DNA of 64,000 nt from Siphonodentalium dalli (GCA_032622095.1 CP136061.1:38569797-38633796), one strand, 5' to 3'; counted from the first letter of the stretch, positions 39,108 through 51,059 are shown. The notes: generated from the sequence alone by a model not told the origin. A program made the numbers and translations.

Positions 39108-40838
39108 GAGTAATAGCAATTTATCAATTGTTTTCATTTTTTCCGCTCGAAGTCAGGCAAATTACGATACACAGTTCTAACCGACTACCCAGCAGTGACC
39201 AAGACTTCTCGGACGCCAAGAAGACAGCTAGGATCTCTAGCCAGACGCATGGATAGGAATGCAAGGTAAACATTATGATCTTGTATTTCTAACAACACCC
39301 CACTGATGCGCCGGCGGAGAAGAAGAGCAGACGACAGGACGAGGAACACCACCTGAGGGTATCCACGCAGACGACAGGCCAACGAACTCAAACGGAACTC
39401 AACCACGAAGAAGACAAGCAGACACGCCCAACTTATGAGGACGCAAGAAGACCCTAACCCGAGCAGACGACAGGAAGACAAACACAACTAGAAAGAAACC
39501 AGATGCCGACGATTGAATGCTATTGACTTTGTTGTAATTAAATAATCAAACCGTTTTGATCGTCTTAAGAGTTATATGTACCCGTATTGGCACACCATGT
39601 CACTAACTCGCGTCCATATTGGATCTACCAGGCCAGGTTCCGTGGTTTTATTGCTACAGGCACGAATTAAATAAAGTTCCATATATATATAGAAATGCTA
39701 CTCCAGAACTTTGACCTGTATCACTAAAACCACGGAAGCGAGGCTGGATGAATCTCTGAAACCACGGAACGAGCATAAAATATATTCAGGGGGGGGGGGT
39801 TGCCATGCATGTACAATTGAGTGGGTTGTAAACAAAGTTACACCTGCAGCCAGATTACATATGTATTGACAGCTAAACGCCTACATCGATCCGCGCACTG
39901 GACGAATATAAGCATTTAGCTGACATGCGTCCATCTAATGAGGGACATCTGGCGGCGATTATAGTCTGAGATGATCTCAAGTGCTTCAAATGGTTTCTAT
40001 TAGACACATCAGTCCCGTGGAAAGTGCGCTATAGCAGAACACCATTCGTCAAAAATTAAATTGCGGTTATTTATGTCGAGTGCAGAGAGAGAGATGTTCC
40101 CAGCGAGAATCTAAGCCAGATTTTACTGCGCAATAGCTCCCATACTGGTGTGTGTCGCTGATACAATGAAAACGACATGCGGACATGGGCTTTTCAACAC
40201 TATTTTTGCGTAGAAAATCGTCAATTTGTTCAGTAAATATGTACTCAGTCAAAGCTGTGGTCCAGTAATGTAAGAATGAGTTTAAATTATGAAGTGTTTC
40301 ATATTTTGTTCTGATATTCTCAGTTTGTTTTCTGTTAGTACTGCAAGTTTTCATAAATATACACATCACAGACTCGTGTTCACTATGAAAATAAGAGGGA
40401 ATTAATTCATTCTCTGTGATCTAACCGGTTCATTATATAATTAATTATAAATGCTGACCAATATTAAAATTCTTCAATTGACCTAATAACATTCAGAATT
40501 CTTTTTCACATCTTAGCTACTACATATTTCTGAATATTGAGTAACTCAACAACGACACAATTACATGTGTACAACTTTGGTTTTCGGGCGACCATCTGCC
40601 ACTGTGTGGGAGAATTCATAATCAGCTTAAAGTCACATGGTGCGGCGCAATGTTCGCTTGTGTCATACCTTAGCCATGGTGCATGTAATATATCGGTACA
40701 TGTCTCAAATACTTGTATAATTTTATGTGATGGAAATACTTATTCAAATTATACCATTTGCACAAATTATCACTAATGTGCGAAACAAATTAAAATAGCT
40801 GGACAATAACTATCACTTTGACGTGTGTTTGAGCAGCA
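39108..40838. other. Spacer; a CAGACGACAGG-rich stretch at 39300-39485
   Basis: The words CAGACGACAGG or AAGACAAGCAGAC recur in an A/G/C-rich block near 39300-39485 that differs in composition from its surroundings. Its minus strand is open for 100 codons with leucine/serine-rich content. A G9-10 run lies near 39789. No gene was recognised. Confidence 0.4.
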
Positions 40839-42482
40839 TTTCCTCGCGCAAATAGGTTCATGGTCGACCTATAATATTCGCATATGTTCATGATCGACCT
40901 ATGATATTCACATAGGTTCATGATCGACCTATAATATTCACATATGTTCATGATCGACATAAAATACCCACATAGGTTCATGATCGACCTATAATATTCA
41001 CATAGGTTCATGATCGACATATAATATTCACATAGGTTCATGATCGACATATAATATTCACATAGGTTCACGATCGACCTATAATATCCACATAGGTTCA
41101 TGATCGACCTATAATATTAACATATGTTCATGATCGACCTATAATATTCACATAGGTTCATGATCGACCTATAATATTCACATAGGTTCATGATCGACCT
41201 ATAATATTCACATGTTCATTTTAGATTATTTAATTCTGAAATAAGTCCATACTGGACTTATATTCGTTATATGGCACGGGCCTAAGTGAAAATACAGTTT
41301 TAAAAACGTACATCTGGTTAGTCATGAGTTGGTTTATTCGTGTTATTTTACGCCCATAATGAACTTATAATAAGTCATTATGAGTCGATAATGGCTCTAA
41401 AAACTTTCATTTTCAGTTCGTTATGGACTCAATGTGAGGCGATTATGAATCTAAGACACATCATATTACAACCCGATAACGTGCTGATTTTCAAGAGAAA
41501 TGCTGGCTTTAAGGGTATGCGAAGCCTGTATATATCGACATTTGGCGAATTTTAATATCGCTACATCTCTCGTAATTTACGTAGGCATAAGTTTGAGCTT
41601 CAAATGATTCCTATTCGTTTAATGTAATTCTAAGGGCAAAATCGATGTATAGCTCCATATTCCAGTCGTCTATAAAGAACGGTGGACGCCGCGGTATGCT
41701 GACGAACGAATTGAGAAAAATGGCTTTGCTAGCCAGAATTGACTTATGTCTGATTGACTACCGTGCGCTGTTGCGAAACAAAGAAATTCAGCTCATTTGA
41801 AATTCAAACCAGACGCGATGGCCTGTTTGATAGAGCTGTGTTACATCGGAGTCAGACAATCGTAGCACGTGCTCATTTATACTGAAGACAGGGCTGATGT
41901 GACGATAATCACCGGAATTATGACATACGTTAGCCTATCTGATGGGATGAATAAAATGAATATGCACCGCGTGTTCAAGATGAAACATTATTTCATGGAT
42001 GTGGTAACAGCAACAACGAACTAAAACACACAAATGCTTCAGGTTAAAAAAAAACCCAGTTTAATGTGCACTAGAAACAATTTATGTGCATATAATTATA
42101 TTAATGTACTAGTAAAATATGCAAATGTATTCGTGAACCTATTCTGCCTGTTCTCCGAAATATCAACACGTTGGCTTATAATAGGATTTGTTTTAGGTTC
42201 ATAATCGGCTTAGAATCGCCTCATTTTGAGTCCATAACGAACTGGAAATGAGAGTATTTAGTGCCATTATCAGCTCATAATGACTTATTATAGTTCATTA
42301 TAGGGGTAAAAATAATACGAATAAACCAACTCATCTGACGTGCGATCTTTAAAATGTGTTTTCAACTATAAAACGGAATAACGGATATAAGTCCTCTATG
42401 AACCTATTTCATAATCAAATAATCCACTATGAACTTATATGAATATTATAGGTCGATTATGAACCTATCTGCGCGAGGATAT
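40839..42482. mobile_element. Foldback element FB1 (1.64 kb)
   Basis: The left end TTCCTCGCGCAAATAGGTTC pairs with the right end GAACCTATCTGCGCGAGGAT. Further paired blocks are ATGAGTTGGTTTATTCGTGT / AATACGAATAAACCAACTCA, AATAAGTCATTATGAG / CTCATAATGACTTATT, and CAGTTCGTTATGGACTCAA / TTGAGTCCATAACGAACTG. The right arm covers about 42195-42482. The left arm covers 40839-41470 and is longer because of the 30-bp array. The central ~720 bp is unpaired and has no gene. Confidence 0.85.
40851..41213. repeat. 30-bp tandem repeat, about 12 copies, inside FB1's left arm
   Basis: The unit is TTCATGATCGACCTATAATA then TTCACATAGG. Variation is limited to substitutions such as GACATAAAATACC and CATATG. 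The right arm of FB1 holds only a single copy of this sequence, so the expansion is confined to one arm. Confidence 0.95.
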
Positions 42483-42496
42483 GTTGACCTATTGTA

Positions 42497-42515
42497 CCCC
42501 CCCCCCCCCCCCCCC
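42497..42515 (+). repeat. C19 homopolymer
   Basis: An uninterrupted run of 19 C, just outside the right end of FB1. Confidence 0.95.
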
Positions 42516-43567
42516 GATATGTCTGGGATGATTATACCAGGCTTCTAAAAGGGCTTTACATTTTGATTTATCAAACATAAATTTACCAATCAGTGAAAGG
42601 AGTCGTTTCATGCTTCCCTGTGAGCGATAAATCACGGCAGACGAATTTAAAGAAATATTGTAAAAACGAAACCCCGAAAAATATCCTATATAATATATAC
42701 CTGTACATTTTCGTATTTGTGGAGTTGACAATTCCTATTATCGATACGAGCAACTGACATATTGTTGTTAGACTTGACTCTACCCATATACAACCCCCCA
42801 GATGGTGGTAGCATCTGATAGGTCAATTGGACAGAAGTCACCGCTAATCAACTCATATTTATGAGGATTTGCATGGATGAGTTGCAACTGGCTGCTTGAG
42901 GAATATTCGCTTAGTTTATTGCCCCGATGCTATGTTGATGTCTTTACCATGCAATGAAGACACTGGTGTGTCGACAAAGAACATTGAGTGATTTATCGGC
43001 ACATGCACACCGGTATACGTGCGTAGTTTGGGCTACATATATATGCAAACAAAACCATATTGCAGTAAATCATTCTTCTTCCAAACTATATTCTAATGCT
43101 TATTGGGAAATATTTCACAAATATCACCATGTACGCTATATTAAGGATTAGGGGACCCAATTTTTCCCTAGGCATACACTATACAGTATGCATTATATTT
43201 CGTAGCTATGCACTGACCAAACTAAATGATTCACAATACAACATGGTTACACAATTCTGTAAAAACAACTGTCATGTGGCCCAAACAACCAATATCAGGA
43301 AAAATTTGGGTACACTGAGCTCTAAATTTGTTTTTTGTAAAGTGGCTTAAATGTTTCAAGAAATAACATGGTCACTTTATTGAAATCTACATATAGTCAG
43401 TTCTCCACATAATATCGTCTGCAACATATGCGTGTCACCATATGCTAGCCGGCTATTTAGTTACCCCATCCCAGCCTCCCATATGTAGTGGTATATTTTA
43501 CCATGGCAACGGGGCTATTTATCGCAATTCAAATTGTGTCTTGAACTCCACGGACACGGTTAATTGG
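42516..43567. other. Spacer with nothing recognised
   Basis: About 1 kb of AT-rich sequence. No gene or repeat seen. Confidence 0.4.
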
Positions 43568-43631
43568 TTAATGGTAAACTTAGAGATGTGCATGCAGTTT
43601 TAAGGAATCCAGTGCTAAATTACTGGTTAAA
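43568..43631 (+). repeat. 64-bp direct duplication, left copy
   Basis: Identical over 64 bp to 44125-44188 (starts TTAATGGTAAACTTAGAGAT, ends AAATTACTGGTTAAA). The block begins with TTAA and ends with TTAAA. The M2 element lies between the two copies. The right copy is continuous with the R3 sequence, so the left one is the duplicated piece. Confidence 0.93.
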
Positions 43632-44124
43632 GGTACGTGTGGCATTAATTGTCGAAAATATTCAGATTTGTTCCAAACACCGTAAACAGAAAAACATTAA
43701 AACGTATACAGTTCCGTACATATATACCATGACCATCGCGTAAACAGCATGTTATCATACAGACCTACTATATTTTACCTAAGCAAGAGCCTGGTTGTGT
43801 TACAGAAGACAGCACAATGCTACTGGCTAATCACACACAAATTGCATAAACGCTCTTTATTAGTTCCATATCAGGTATTCACCAACAAATAACGCTCTTT
43901 ATGTTTACCATCATAATATAAACAAACACCAGAAAAGTAACTTTTTATGCTTTTGTTTACATAACAATGGTCAAACATGTCACCATAACATACTGTTTAT
44001 GCGATATTTCTTATTTGTATACGTACAAAGTCTATCTACATTTTGATGTTCTTTCTGTTTGTGGCGGTTTTTGCCGGGTGGATATATTTTCACAGGATAC
44101 CCACCGCCAAGGCCAACCGTACCT
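43631..44124 (+). mobile_element. M-family TTAA element, copy M2 (494 bp)
   Basis: TTAA flanks at 43627-43630 and 44125-44128. The left end AGGTACGTGTGGCATT and the right end complement AGGTACGGTTGGCC match for the first 7 bases. It includes the ATATACCATGACCATCGCGT and CCTAAGCAAGAGCCTGGTTG blocks shared with M3 but missing from M1. It sits in R3 copy 2, between the 64-bp direct duplicates. Confidence 0.87.
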
Positions 44125-44600
44125 TTAATGGTAAACTTAGAGATGTGCATGCAGTTTTAAGGAATCCAGTGCTAAATTACTGGTTAAACGAATATGGCTC
44201 ATTCGAGCTTCCAAATTCTGTCTACGAAATTTGGAAGGAGGTATTTAAGATAGGTTCAATTATGTTGACTAATGCTGATATCGAGGCATCATATGCTCAG
44301 AGAAAAATACCTTCCATTGTCAAAGCCATTTTTCAGCTGTTATAAAAAAAATTCGCACAAAAGTGAAACAAACGCGATTTATTTCTACCATATCAGGAAT
44401 ATACTAACACGGAACGCTCTTTTCTGTCCCATGCCTTTCAAATGGATGTTTGTTTGTATATTTTTGGGACCCAAACATCGCGTTCAAAATTGTATTTTGT
44501 ATGAATTCACAGCGTCTTTCTGGGACATATCACGCTCGTAGAAAGGTAGTTCTATTTATCGGCCTATTTCGATACCGGACATAAAGCAACTTTGTGTGAT
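44125..44600 (+). repeat. Repeat family R3, copy 2, including the right copy of the 64-bp duplication
   Basis: Order of blocks as in copy 1: CGAGCTTCCAAATTCTGTCT, TTTAAGATAGGTTC, GTGAAACAAACGCG, CACGGAACGCTCTTTT, AAACATCGCGTTCAAAATTG, TTTCTGGGACATAT and CGGCCTATTTCGATACCGG. The plus frame reads N-G-K-L-R-D-V-H-A-V-L-R-N-P-V-L-N-Y-W, then GSFELPNSVYEIWKEVFKIG, and stops at 44343-44345. It looks protein-like but is not recognised. Part of the family (CATATCAGGAATA ... ACGCTCTTT) also resembles the middle of M elements. Confidence 0.75.
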
Positions 44601-45149
44601 GTTCACCCCATTTTTGTGTGGAAAGCATATATAACCTACTTAATGAAATTTGCTTATAGTCAGTGTTCCACATGAAAATCCTTACGGGGTCTATGGTGGG
44701 ATCAGTATTACTAGTATACAACATACGAATGTTACCATTGCCAAAATGAATTGCAGGATAATTGATTATTTACTGCTCATCGTCATTTAATTCCCTTGAT
44801 TATAATATCTTCAGCACAAGTATTTTAGTTGTTCTTCCACACAGTGGTCAGTCCACGAATAGCTATGTCTGACTCCAGTCGCGCATACCCTCTTTGATTT
44901 TGATTATTTTCATCTCAGTGAGCATCAGGTTTTTATATTAACTTGTATATATTTGTTAAATTTTAAACTGTATTACTTATTTCTGGTACTCTCAATGCAT
45001 CAAATTAGATTTATAAATGTCATATTTATTTATTATATGGCCAGATATATCACTGCGACCAATACAGCACGGAATATTAATACTACAAGCAGTTTCAACT
45101 ATTTTTTTCGAGACATATATGGACGGCGCGTTTCGTGTATTTTTGGAGC
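44601..45149. other. Spacer with nothing recognised
   Basis: AT-rich. No gene or clear repeat. Confidence 0.4.
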
Positions 45150-45560
45150 TATATGTGCATTACCGGAATATTAAAGTCGTACGGCGGTTTACGCTCCAAA
45201 ATAAACCTAACATTCGCTTTTGAATTTTCCCCGGTATCAAAATAGGTCGATAGATACTTGAACTGCCTTTCTATGGGCATTACATGTCACAGAAAGATGC
45301 ATTGAAGTCATTGAACACCAAATATGCAACAGCCATTTTTACGGCAAAGAACAGAAAACAACGTGCCGTGTTAGTTTATTCACTTCTGCAGTGCTGGAAA
45401 ATGACTGTGACCATTGCCAGTATTTTTCGGAGTACATGTATATGAAGCCGGTATATCTATATTTCGTGTATTTGTCATCCTATTTTAGACATCCTTCCAA
45501 ATTACGTAGACATAATTTGGAAGCTCGAATGAGCCATGCATGTCCGTTTCAAGACGAAAT
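45150..45560 (-). repeat. Repeat family R3, copy 3 (inverted)
   Basis: Reading the minus strand gives ATGGCTCATTCGAGCTTCCA, GAAATATAGATATACCGGCT, AACTAACACGGCACG, TTTCTGTGACATGTAATG, CTATCGACCTATTTTGATAC and GAAAATTCAAAAGCGAATGT, in the same order as copies 1 and 2. Matches to copy 1 (GATATACCGGCTTC) and to copy 2 (TTCGAGCTTCCAAATT) alternate, so the three diverged independently. Confidence 0.75.
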
Positions 45561-46099
45561 CGATGCATTACTGGTATATATAAAGGAGACTGCATGAACA
45601 CGGAAGCTTACGCGTCGCTTCAGCACATGACCATTACTGCTGAAGCGACAGTAAACCGCAAGCTATCAATCGATCGTCGAAGGTATAATGTGTTTTGGAG
45701 AAAACATAATGTGTCCCCTTCCGATGGGTTTCGACATTTTTAAGATTTACGAAATCGCCCGAGGGCATGCATGCATGCATGTGATGAGATAACATTGGAG
45801 CGTAAACAGAGAACGTATCTATTAACACGACCTGGACTTTATTTACATAATAAATTTAAATCACACATAAATATCATATCTATATGATACAGATTATATG
45901 TGACGCACATGTGTGGAGAAACTGCACCCACAGTATACACGTGTGCGCATGGTTCGAAAACAATAACAAAGCTTACGTTTTATTGTTGTTGCCGGAAAAA
46001 GGTAAGTAAATACAACACACTATAAAGTTCCGAATCACTGCAGCGATCTCTGATTGGATATGTTTCATAATCACATATCAGATACGCCTACATGTCCCT
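45561..46099. other. Spacer with nothing recognised
   Basis: It contains a GCATGCATGCATGCATG run near 45764. No gene seen. Confidence 0.4.
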
Positions 46100-46103
46100 T
46101 TAA

Positions 46104-46330
46104 CCCTTTGAGTGCCAGGTCAGATTTTTGTATCAACCCATATACCCTGTGCCAATGCATTCTCCTATATATGCGAGTCGACCATAGGTCGCCTCGCATA
46201 TATAAGAGAATGCATTGGCTTAACAAATGTTTTTTTTTTTTTTACATTTGTAATATATTTTATTATATTCTTTAACAGACTTATTGTGTAGGTTTAGGGC
46301 CGATAATATCGGCCCCTGGCACTCAAAGGG
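46104..46330. mobile_element. Q-family TTAA element carrying one Z palindrome, copy Q1
   Basis: TTAA flanks at 46100-46103 and 46331-46334. The ends CCCTTTGAGTGCCAGG and CCTGGCACTCAAAGGG are perfectly inverted. A full Z palindrome lies at 46151-46219. TTAA with CCCTTT ends is typical of piggyBac-superfamily MITEs. The element is 227 bp and non-coding. Confidence 0.9.
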
Positions 46331-46334
46331 TTAA

Positions 46335-46790
46335 CTAAGAAATTGGATATGCACTATAACTACTTGCATGCATGCTTGCGTTCATTCATTATATAGAAGC
46401 AAATCATGTCTTATATGGGGTTAAACTTAAAGGTATACCCATACGACCATGGCACTACTCTTCTTCGCATTACTCAATCTTTCATAGCAATAACAAAGCG
46501 TTTTGTATGATATCATGGTAAATTTCGCCATTCATCCACCAAACTCACTGAATGCTTAGGGGTTTCTTCATTACCTAGTTTGGAATACTGATGAAAACCC
46601 GATACCCACAGCACCAACACAGACACACTCTGCACTGCTATTTATAAGCAATTTATGCTATTATCTGCTATGTATTTGTATGTATTTTCAATAATTGTAC
46701 CAGGAGTGAGGCAAGTTGCAAGTTATTCATGCATGTAAACTTGTGCCCCGATCCGTATTTATATATTGGTCTAGATACATTAAAATATGG
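46335..46790. other. Spacer with nothing recognised
   Basis: No gene or repeat seen between Q1 and M3. Confidence 0.4.
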
Positions 46791-46794
46791 TTAA

Positions 46795-47275
46795 AGGCAC
46801 GTGAGGCCTTATTCATATTTGTTCTAATCACCGTAAACAGAAAAACATTAAAACGCATACAGGTTCGTTCATATATACCATGACCATCACGTAAATAGCA
46901 TGTTATCATAAAGACCTACTATATTTTACCTAAGCAAGAGCCTGATTGTGTTACAGAAGACAGCACAATGCTACTGGCTAATCACACACAAATGGCATAA
47001 GCGCTCTTTATTAGTTCCATATCAGGAATTCACCAACAAATAACGCTCTTTATGTTTACCATCATAATATAAACAAACACCAGAAAAGTTACTTTTTGTG
47101 CTTTTGTTTAGATAACAATGGTCAAACATTTGACAATAACATACTGTTTATGCGATATTTCTTATTTGTATACGGACAAAGTCTGTCTACATTTTGATGT
47201 TCTTTCTGTTTGTGGCGGTTTTTGACTGGTGGAAATATTTTCACAGGATACCCACCGCCAAGGCCAACCGTACCT
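46795..47275 (+). mobile_element. M-family TTAA element, copy M3 (481 bp)
   Basis: TTAA flanks at 46791-46794 and 47276-47279. The ends are AGGCACGTGAGGCC and the complement of GGCCAACCGTACCT. It is nearly identical to M2 and M1 over most of its length, so the family was active relatively recently. Confidence 0.88.
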
Positions 47276-47279
47276 TTAA

Positions 47280-48302
47280 AGTAAAAAATTATAGTGTACA
47301 ACCTATCTGCTTTAAACAGTGCCATGTTTGGTTATGTGACGGCATTGTAGGGTTAGTTGATATTGAGTTCACCCCGTGTGCAACAAGCCCGGTGTTACCA
47401 ATCGGATCTGAATACAGCGAATAAACCAACTCATAACTCATCATTCCATTCAATCAGGCAAATGCTCCAAACAATTATTGAATTGGCGTCGCGGATATGA
47501 CAAGGAAAATCGATCGTGTCTCTCCGTGCACGATTGTCGATCAATATGCTCCGATATGTCACCATTCTGCCAAAATCGTGAATGATTAACACAATGCTGT
47601 CTTATTTACATTATAGGAACCTGCATAAATTTCTAGCCCTCCCGTTTTTTATTTTCTCAGCCATCAATATACAGTTTTATTCATGGGCGCGCGGTGCTAC
47701 ATGTATATAATATGGGAAAACTATATATGCCCCCAATACACCAAACATCTGCGTCCGAAAAGTGTTGCTCACTTAATGTTGAACACGCACCCATTATAAC
47801 CATGCATGTATATACCATCTGCACATGGAACAATGAAGGTAATTATTTGTCAGCTGTTTCCTCATATGGTAGCAATAGAATGCTGATTTTCTTATCTAGA
47901 TCATTTCTCTTTTTATTTCAACTATTGCCTCTTTATATTTGTGAGAACATTTTCCATTTTGTATGCTTCCCTTTTTCAACATACTTACCATAATATTTGG
48001 AAATTATGGCCTTTCGTTGCTATTTTCTTTCTTGATATGGTGACAGTTTAAAATCCCATCAAAATCACAGCAATTTTCAAGCTGTTTTCAAACAGAAGTG
48101 TGACCAATGTTATTTATTGGAACCATAAAAAGAGCACAAAATCAAGAAACGATCTTTATTGTTTTTCTAAAAACGACGACTTGACTGATACAATCAATAC
48201 AAAATGTACAATTGTGTGTTTTTTCGAATGTGATCGGGTAATCTGAAATTCACCACATCACCTACATGTATAACAAATAGCGTGAACGATTTACAAATAG
48301 CC
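47280..48302. other. Spacer with nothing recognised
   Basis: About 1 kb without a recognised gene. The word AAATAGCGTGAACGATTTAC begins just before the following hairpin and recurs after it. Confidence 0.4.
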
Positions 48303-48398
48303 ACAGGTCCCCAGAACAAAAATTGACCCCACCCCAATAATACTCTATAGGATTAAGTATTATTGGGGGTGGAGTCAATTTTTGTTCTGGGGACCTGT
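48303..48398. repeat. Near-perfect hairpin with ~41-bp arms
   Basis: ACAGGTCCCCAGAACAAAAA then TTGACCCCACCCCAATAATA is inverted at 48357-48398 with a single mismatch (GGAGTC for GGGGTC), around a 13-bp loop. The words AAATAGCGTGAACGATTTA (about 48279) and AAATAGCGTGACGATTTA (about 48403) flank it on both sides, possibly a long target duplication. Confidence 0.88.
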
Positions 48399-48403
48399 GC
48401 AAA

Positions 48404-49395
48404 TAGCGTGACGATTTACAAATAGCGTGAACGATTTATCAACCCGCTAACCGCCGGTGTTAAAGAGCGTTCATTTTAATTACTTAGGGTTATTCTTATC
48501 GTATATTTAGGATGTTGTATACACGATGCATGTATGTTAAGCATTATGGTGATTGCAATTGTGTTTTATTCGCCTCATAATCCGAACTTAGCTTTTAAAT
48601 TTGGACAAACTTGATGGCAAATCGGACGGGTATTTAATTTGAGTAATACGTTTCGCGACCAGGTTAACATACAATATGGTTTAAACATATTTATTACCAA
48701 TAAGTATATTACAATACAAATTGGCATTGGAGTTGGAGGACAAGTGCGATCCACTTACGCATAACCCCCTCTCAAAATTGCCGTTGTAACACTGATATGT
48801 ACAAATAATTTGGGTTGTCAACACAATAGGTAAAACATATTTACAGCTGTATACATATATCATTGTATATTATTTGAAGTATAGTTTGTAGTCTAGTCTC
48901 ACCACCCCACCAATTCTACATGCTTTCAATAAGATTATCGAGTAGCTGTTTTAAATGTGATACATGTACCTCATTGTGCTTTGATAACATTTCACTGTTT
49001 TACAATTTGTATCTTGATGCGAGCGTATTAATAGAATTTTGTCGGATTTTCCTCGAGCGTTTCTATCTCGTATGTAATTTTGCACAGCTTTAATGATATT
49101 TTCATTTTCTAATTGTTTAAGTTCGTGTCCCCAAATAGTAATGTCTTAACTGAATATATATTAAAACGCAGAAGATTATTACGAAGTGTAATTCTTTCTT
49201 CAATCATACACAATGATGCACGGTAGGTGCATGCCTAACATACACATAGTAAAGCAAAGGATATCATGTTGTGTTTTCGTCTCATTTTGTCTCCGATGTA
49301 TGTCTGTGACTATGCATGTGTATATAAACAGTACTGACAAAAATATATATTAAAACATTTGTTAAAAAAATAATATAAGTTAAATAGTAGTTCAC
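48404..49395. other. Intron start and spacer with nothing recognised
   Basis: This is downstream (minus strand) of the Frizzled exon donor, so it is probably intron. No second Frizzled exon with seven membrane segments, and no netrin-like domain, was seen here or further left. Confidence 0.45.
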
Positions 49396-49867
49396 CTGGT
49401 TTTCTTCTGCCATTTCCATCTTCTTGTTTATACGAAGCACACACTCCATTTTTGGAATACTTCGGAAACTTAGAACATGTCAATAGTGGCGGCCAAGGGT
49501 ACCCAAACTCGTTTAGAATGGGCTTACACCTGTCCCTAACGTCAACGCACAATTCATAGCACGGTTTGATGACAATATCCAGCTTGTCCGGCTCACATAC
49601 TGGAGCGTACACCGTGCAAAGAAGAAACAGAAGCTTATTGGAGCACCCGTATCGAACAAGCCGATCGAACGTACCCATCTGGACTTCTGACTCCCGTTGA
49701 TCATCTAGTCCGGCTAGATTTGGCATCCGTGTCATTGTATAACCTAAAGTGGCACATCTGCGGATTTTTAAAGGTTCGCATTTCCTGATATCCGCATCGA
49801 AGAATGTGTTAGCGGACACGGACCAGAAGGTAATCACCAAACTGGCAAATACGCTATATACATCCAT
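49396..49867 (-). CDS. fzd4-like: Frizzled receptor first coding exon: signal peptide and cysteine-rich (Wnt-binding) domain, Fz4-like
   Basis: The exon encodes 157 residues plus one base. Residues 1-19 (MDVYSVFASLVITFWSVSA) form a signal peptide. Residues 30-143 form a Frizzled cysteine-rich domain with ten cysteines in the canonical spacing: C30, C38, C75, C84, C91, C103, C107, C114, C131 and C143. Diagnostic motifs are GYTMTRMPN, VRYGCSNKL, LCTVYAPVC and CKPILNEFGYPWP followed by CSKFP. CSKFP and MPNLAG fit Fz4 best among the subfamilies I know, though Fz9/10 is not excluded. The ATG at 49867 sits in a strong context (ACCATGG). The exon ends at 49396 in CCAG|GTGAAC, a usable donor with phase 1; beyond it the frame becomes hydrophobic and stops. 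The domain binds Wnt at the cell surface. The transmembrane exon is not in the window, so a secreted Frizzled-related protein cannot be strictly excluded. Confidence 0.92.
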
Positions 49868-51059
49868 GGTTTCCGTTCCGTCGGATAGTTCCTTGAAGGA
49901 AGCTAAGTAATTACGCCTCTAATCCTCATGACAATCGCTATTAGTGGAACGTCTGCAAATAAAGTGTGTTTCAGATCCTTTCACGTCAGATTCCCACTTT
50001 TTTAAACTGTAGAACGCGGACGTCTTGTGTGAATGATACCGATCGTCTGCGCCGATGAAACGGGGTTCCATTTAGAACATCGAATCTATTTATAGGGCTC
50101 ATATCGTCTGGGGGGAAGCTGCCTAGCTAATAAATCACCCGCACATTACCCTATCGCTGTTACGCGCAGGCACGAAGCTTTTAAAATCAATTTAAGAGGG
50201 AATAGTGCATGGTGCTTTCGGAATATGTTCCATATTGGATGCACTATAAGAACACACTGGTGTCCCATGTGAGTTCACAGTAACCGCCTGTAAGTTGCAT
50301 AGCGCATAGTCGTGCTATGATTATATAGTAACTGACACTTCTAACTCGTAGTTTCCCGCATCAAATTTGACGCCATAGTCTACTATGGTGTATCTTTGTG
50401 TGAGCCTATATGAGCACATTTATTACAGGGTTTGATCGCCAAATATTAAGTTTCAGTCCGAAGACGAACTTTTACTAGTAGGTTTTGGCTTTATATACAA
50501 GACTCCAACAAAGCCAACATATTACCAATGGCAAAGAGCGTTGTTATTGTGTTGAAATATATAGGTAGATATTTATAAGCGATATCCACAATTAGTCTTC
50601 GAAAACGTTCCATCATATTTGATACAAAATCCGACACAACTTCCTGATGCAATTTCTGCTTACCCGAATGTGAATAATAATTTATAATTGAAATCAACGT
50701 CCCTCGTATAAATCATCCTAGGCGAAGGTCACACGACGAGAAAGCATAAACCTCTACCTGTATATTGTATACGTGCGCGCTATGGTACATGTAGTTGTCA
50801 TTTATATTTCTAAAAACATGCATGATTGACAGATATTTGTTCTAAATGCAAAAGATATTATTTGCAAAGCAATCACACCACATTTTGTGAACATATATAA
50901 GACTAGCTGAAGCAGGTTTCCGAGCCTTTATTCATCGGCAGAGGGCCTGCGGCCCCTTTGTATGTTAGGGGCATGTGGACGCTCTGTGTGCTTCTCGCAC
51001 ATGACAGACACGTCATACTATTTTATATATATTGATCATATTATTATGCTATACTTCAA
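49868..51059. other. Upstream region of the Frizzled exon
   Basis: This should hold the 5' UTR, promoter or upstream intron of the Frizzled gene. No clear TATA box or CpG-rich block was identified. An AAAGAGCGTTG word is at 50533. Confidence 0.4.

Noticed and set aside
39185-39487. 100-codon Leu/Ser-rich minus-strand frame
   Set aside because: It is the complement of an A/G/C-rich block with repeated CAGACGACAGG words. No domain and no splice context.
44043-47424. Repeated frames beginning FFLFVAVF in M-element ends
   Set aside because: They are translations of the shared non-coding M terminal sequence and read into unrelated flanks.
48404-49395. Search for a Frizzled membrane exon or netrin-like domain just after the donor
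   Set aside because: No frame long enough or hydrophobic enough was found on the minus strand there, nor further left in the window.
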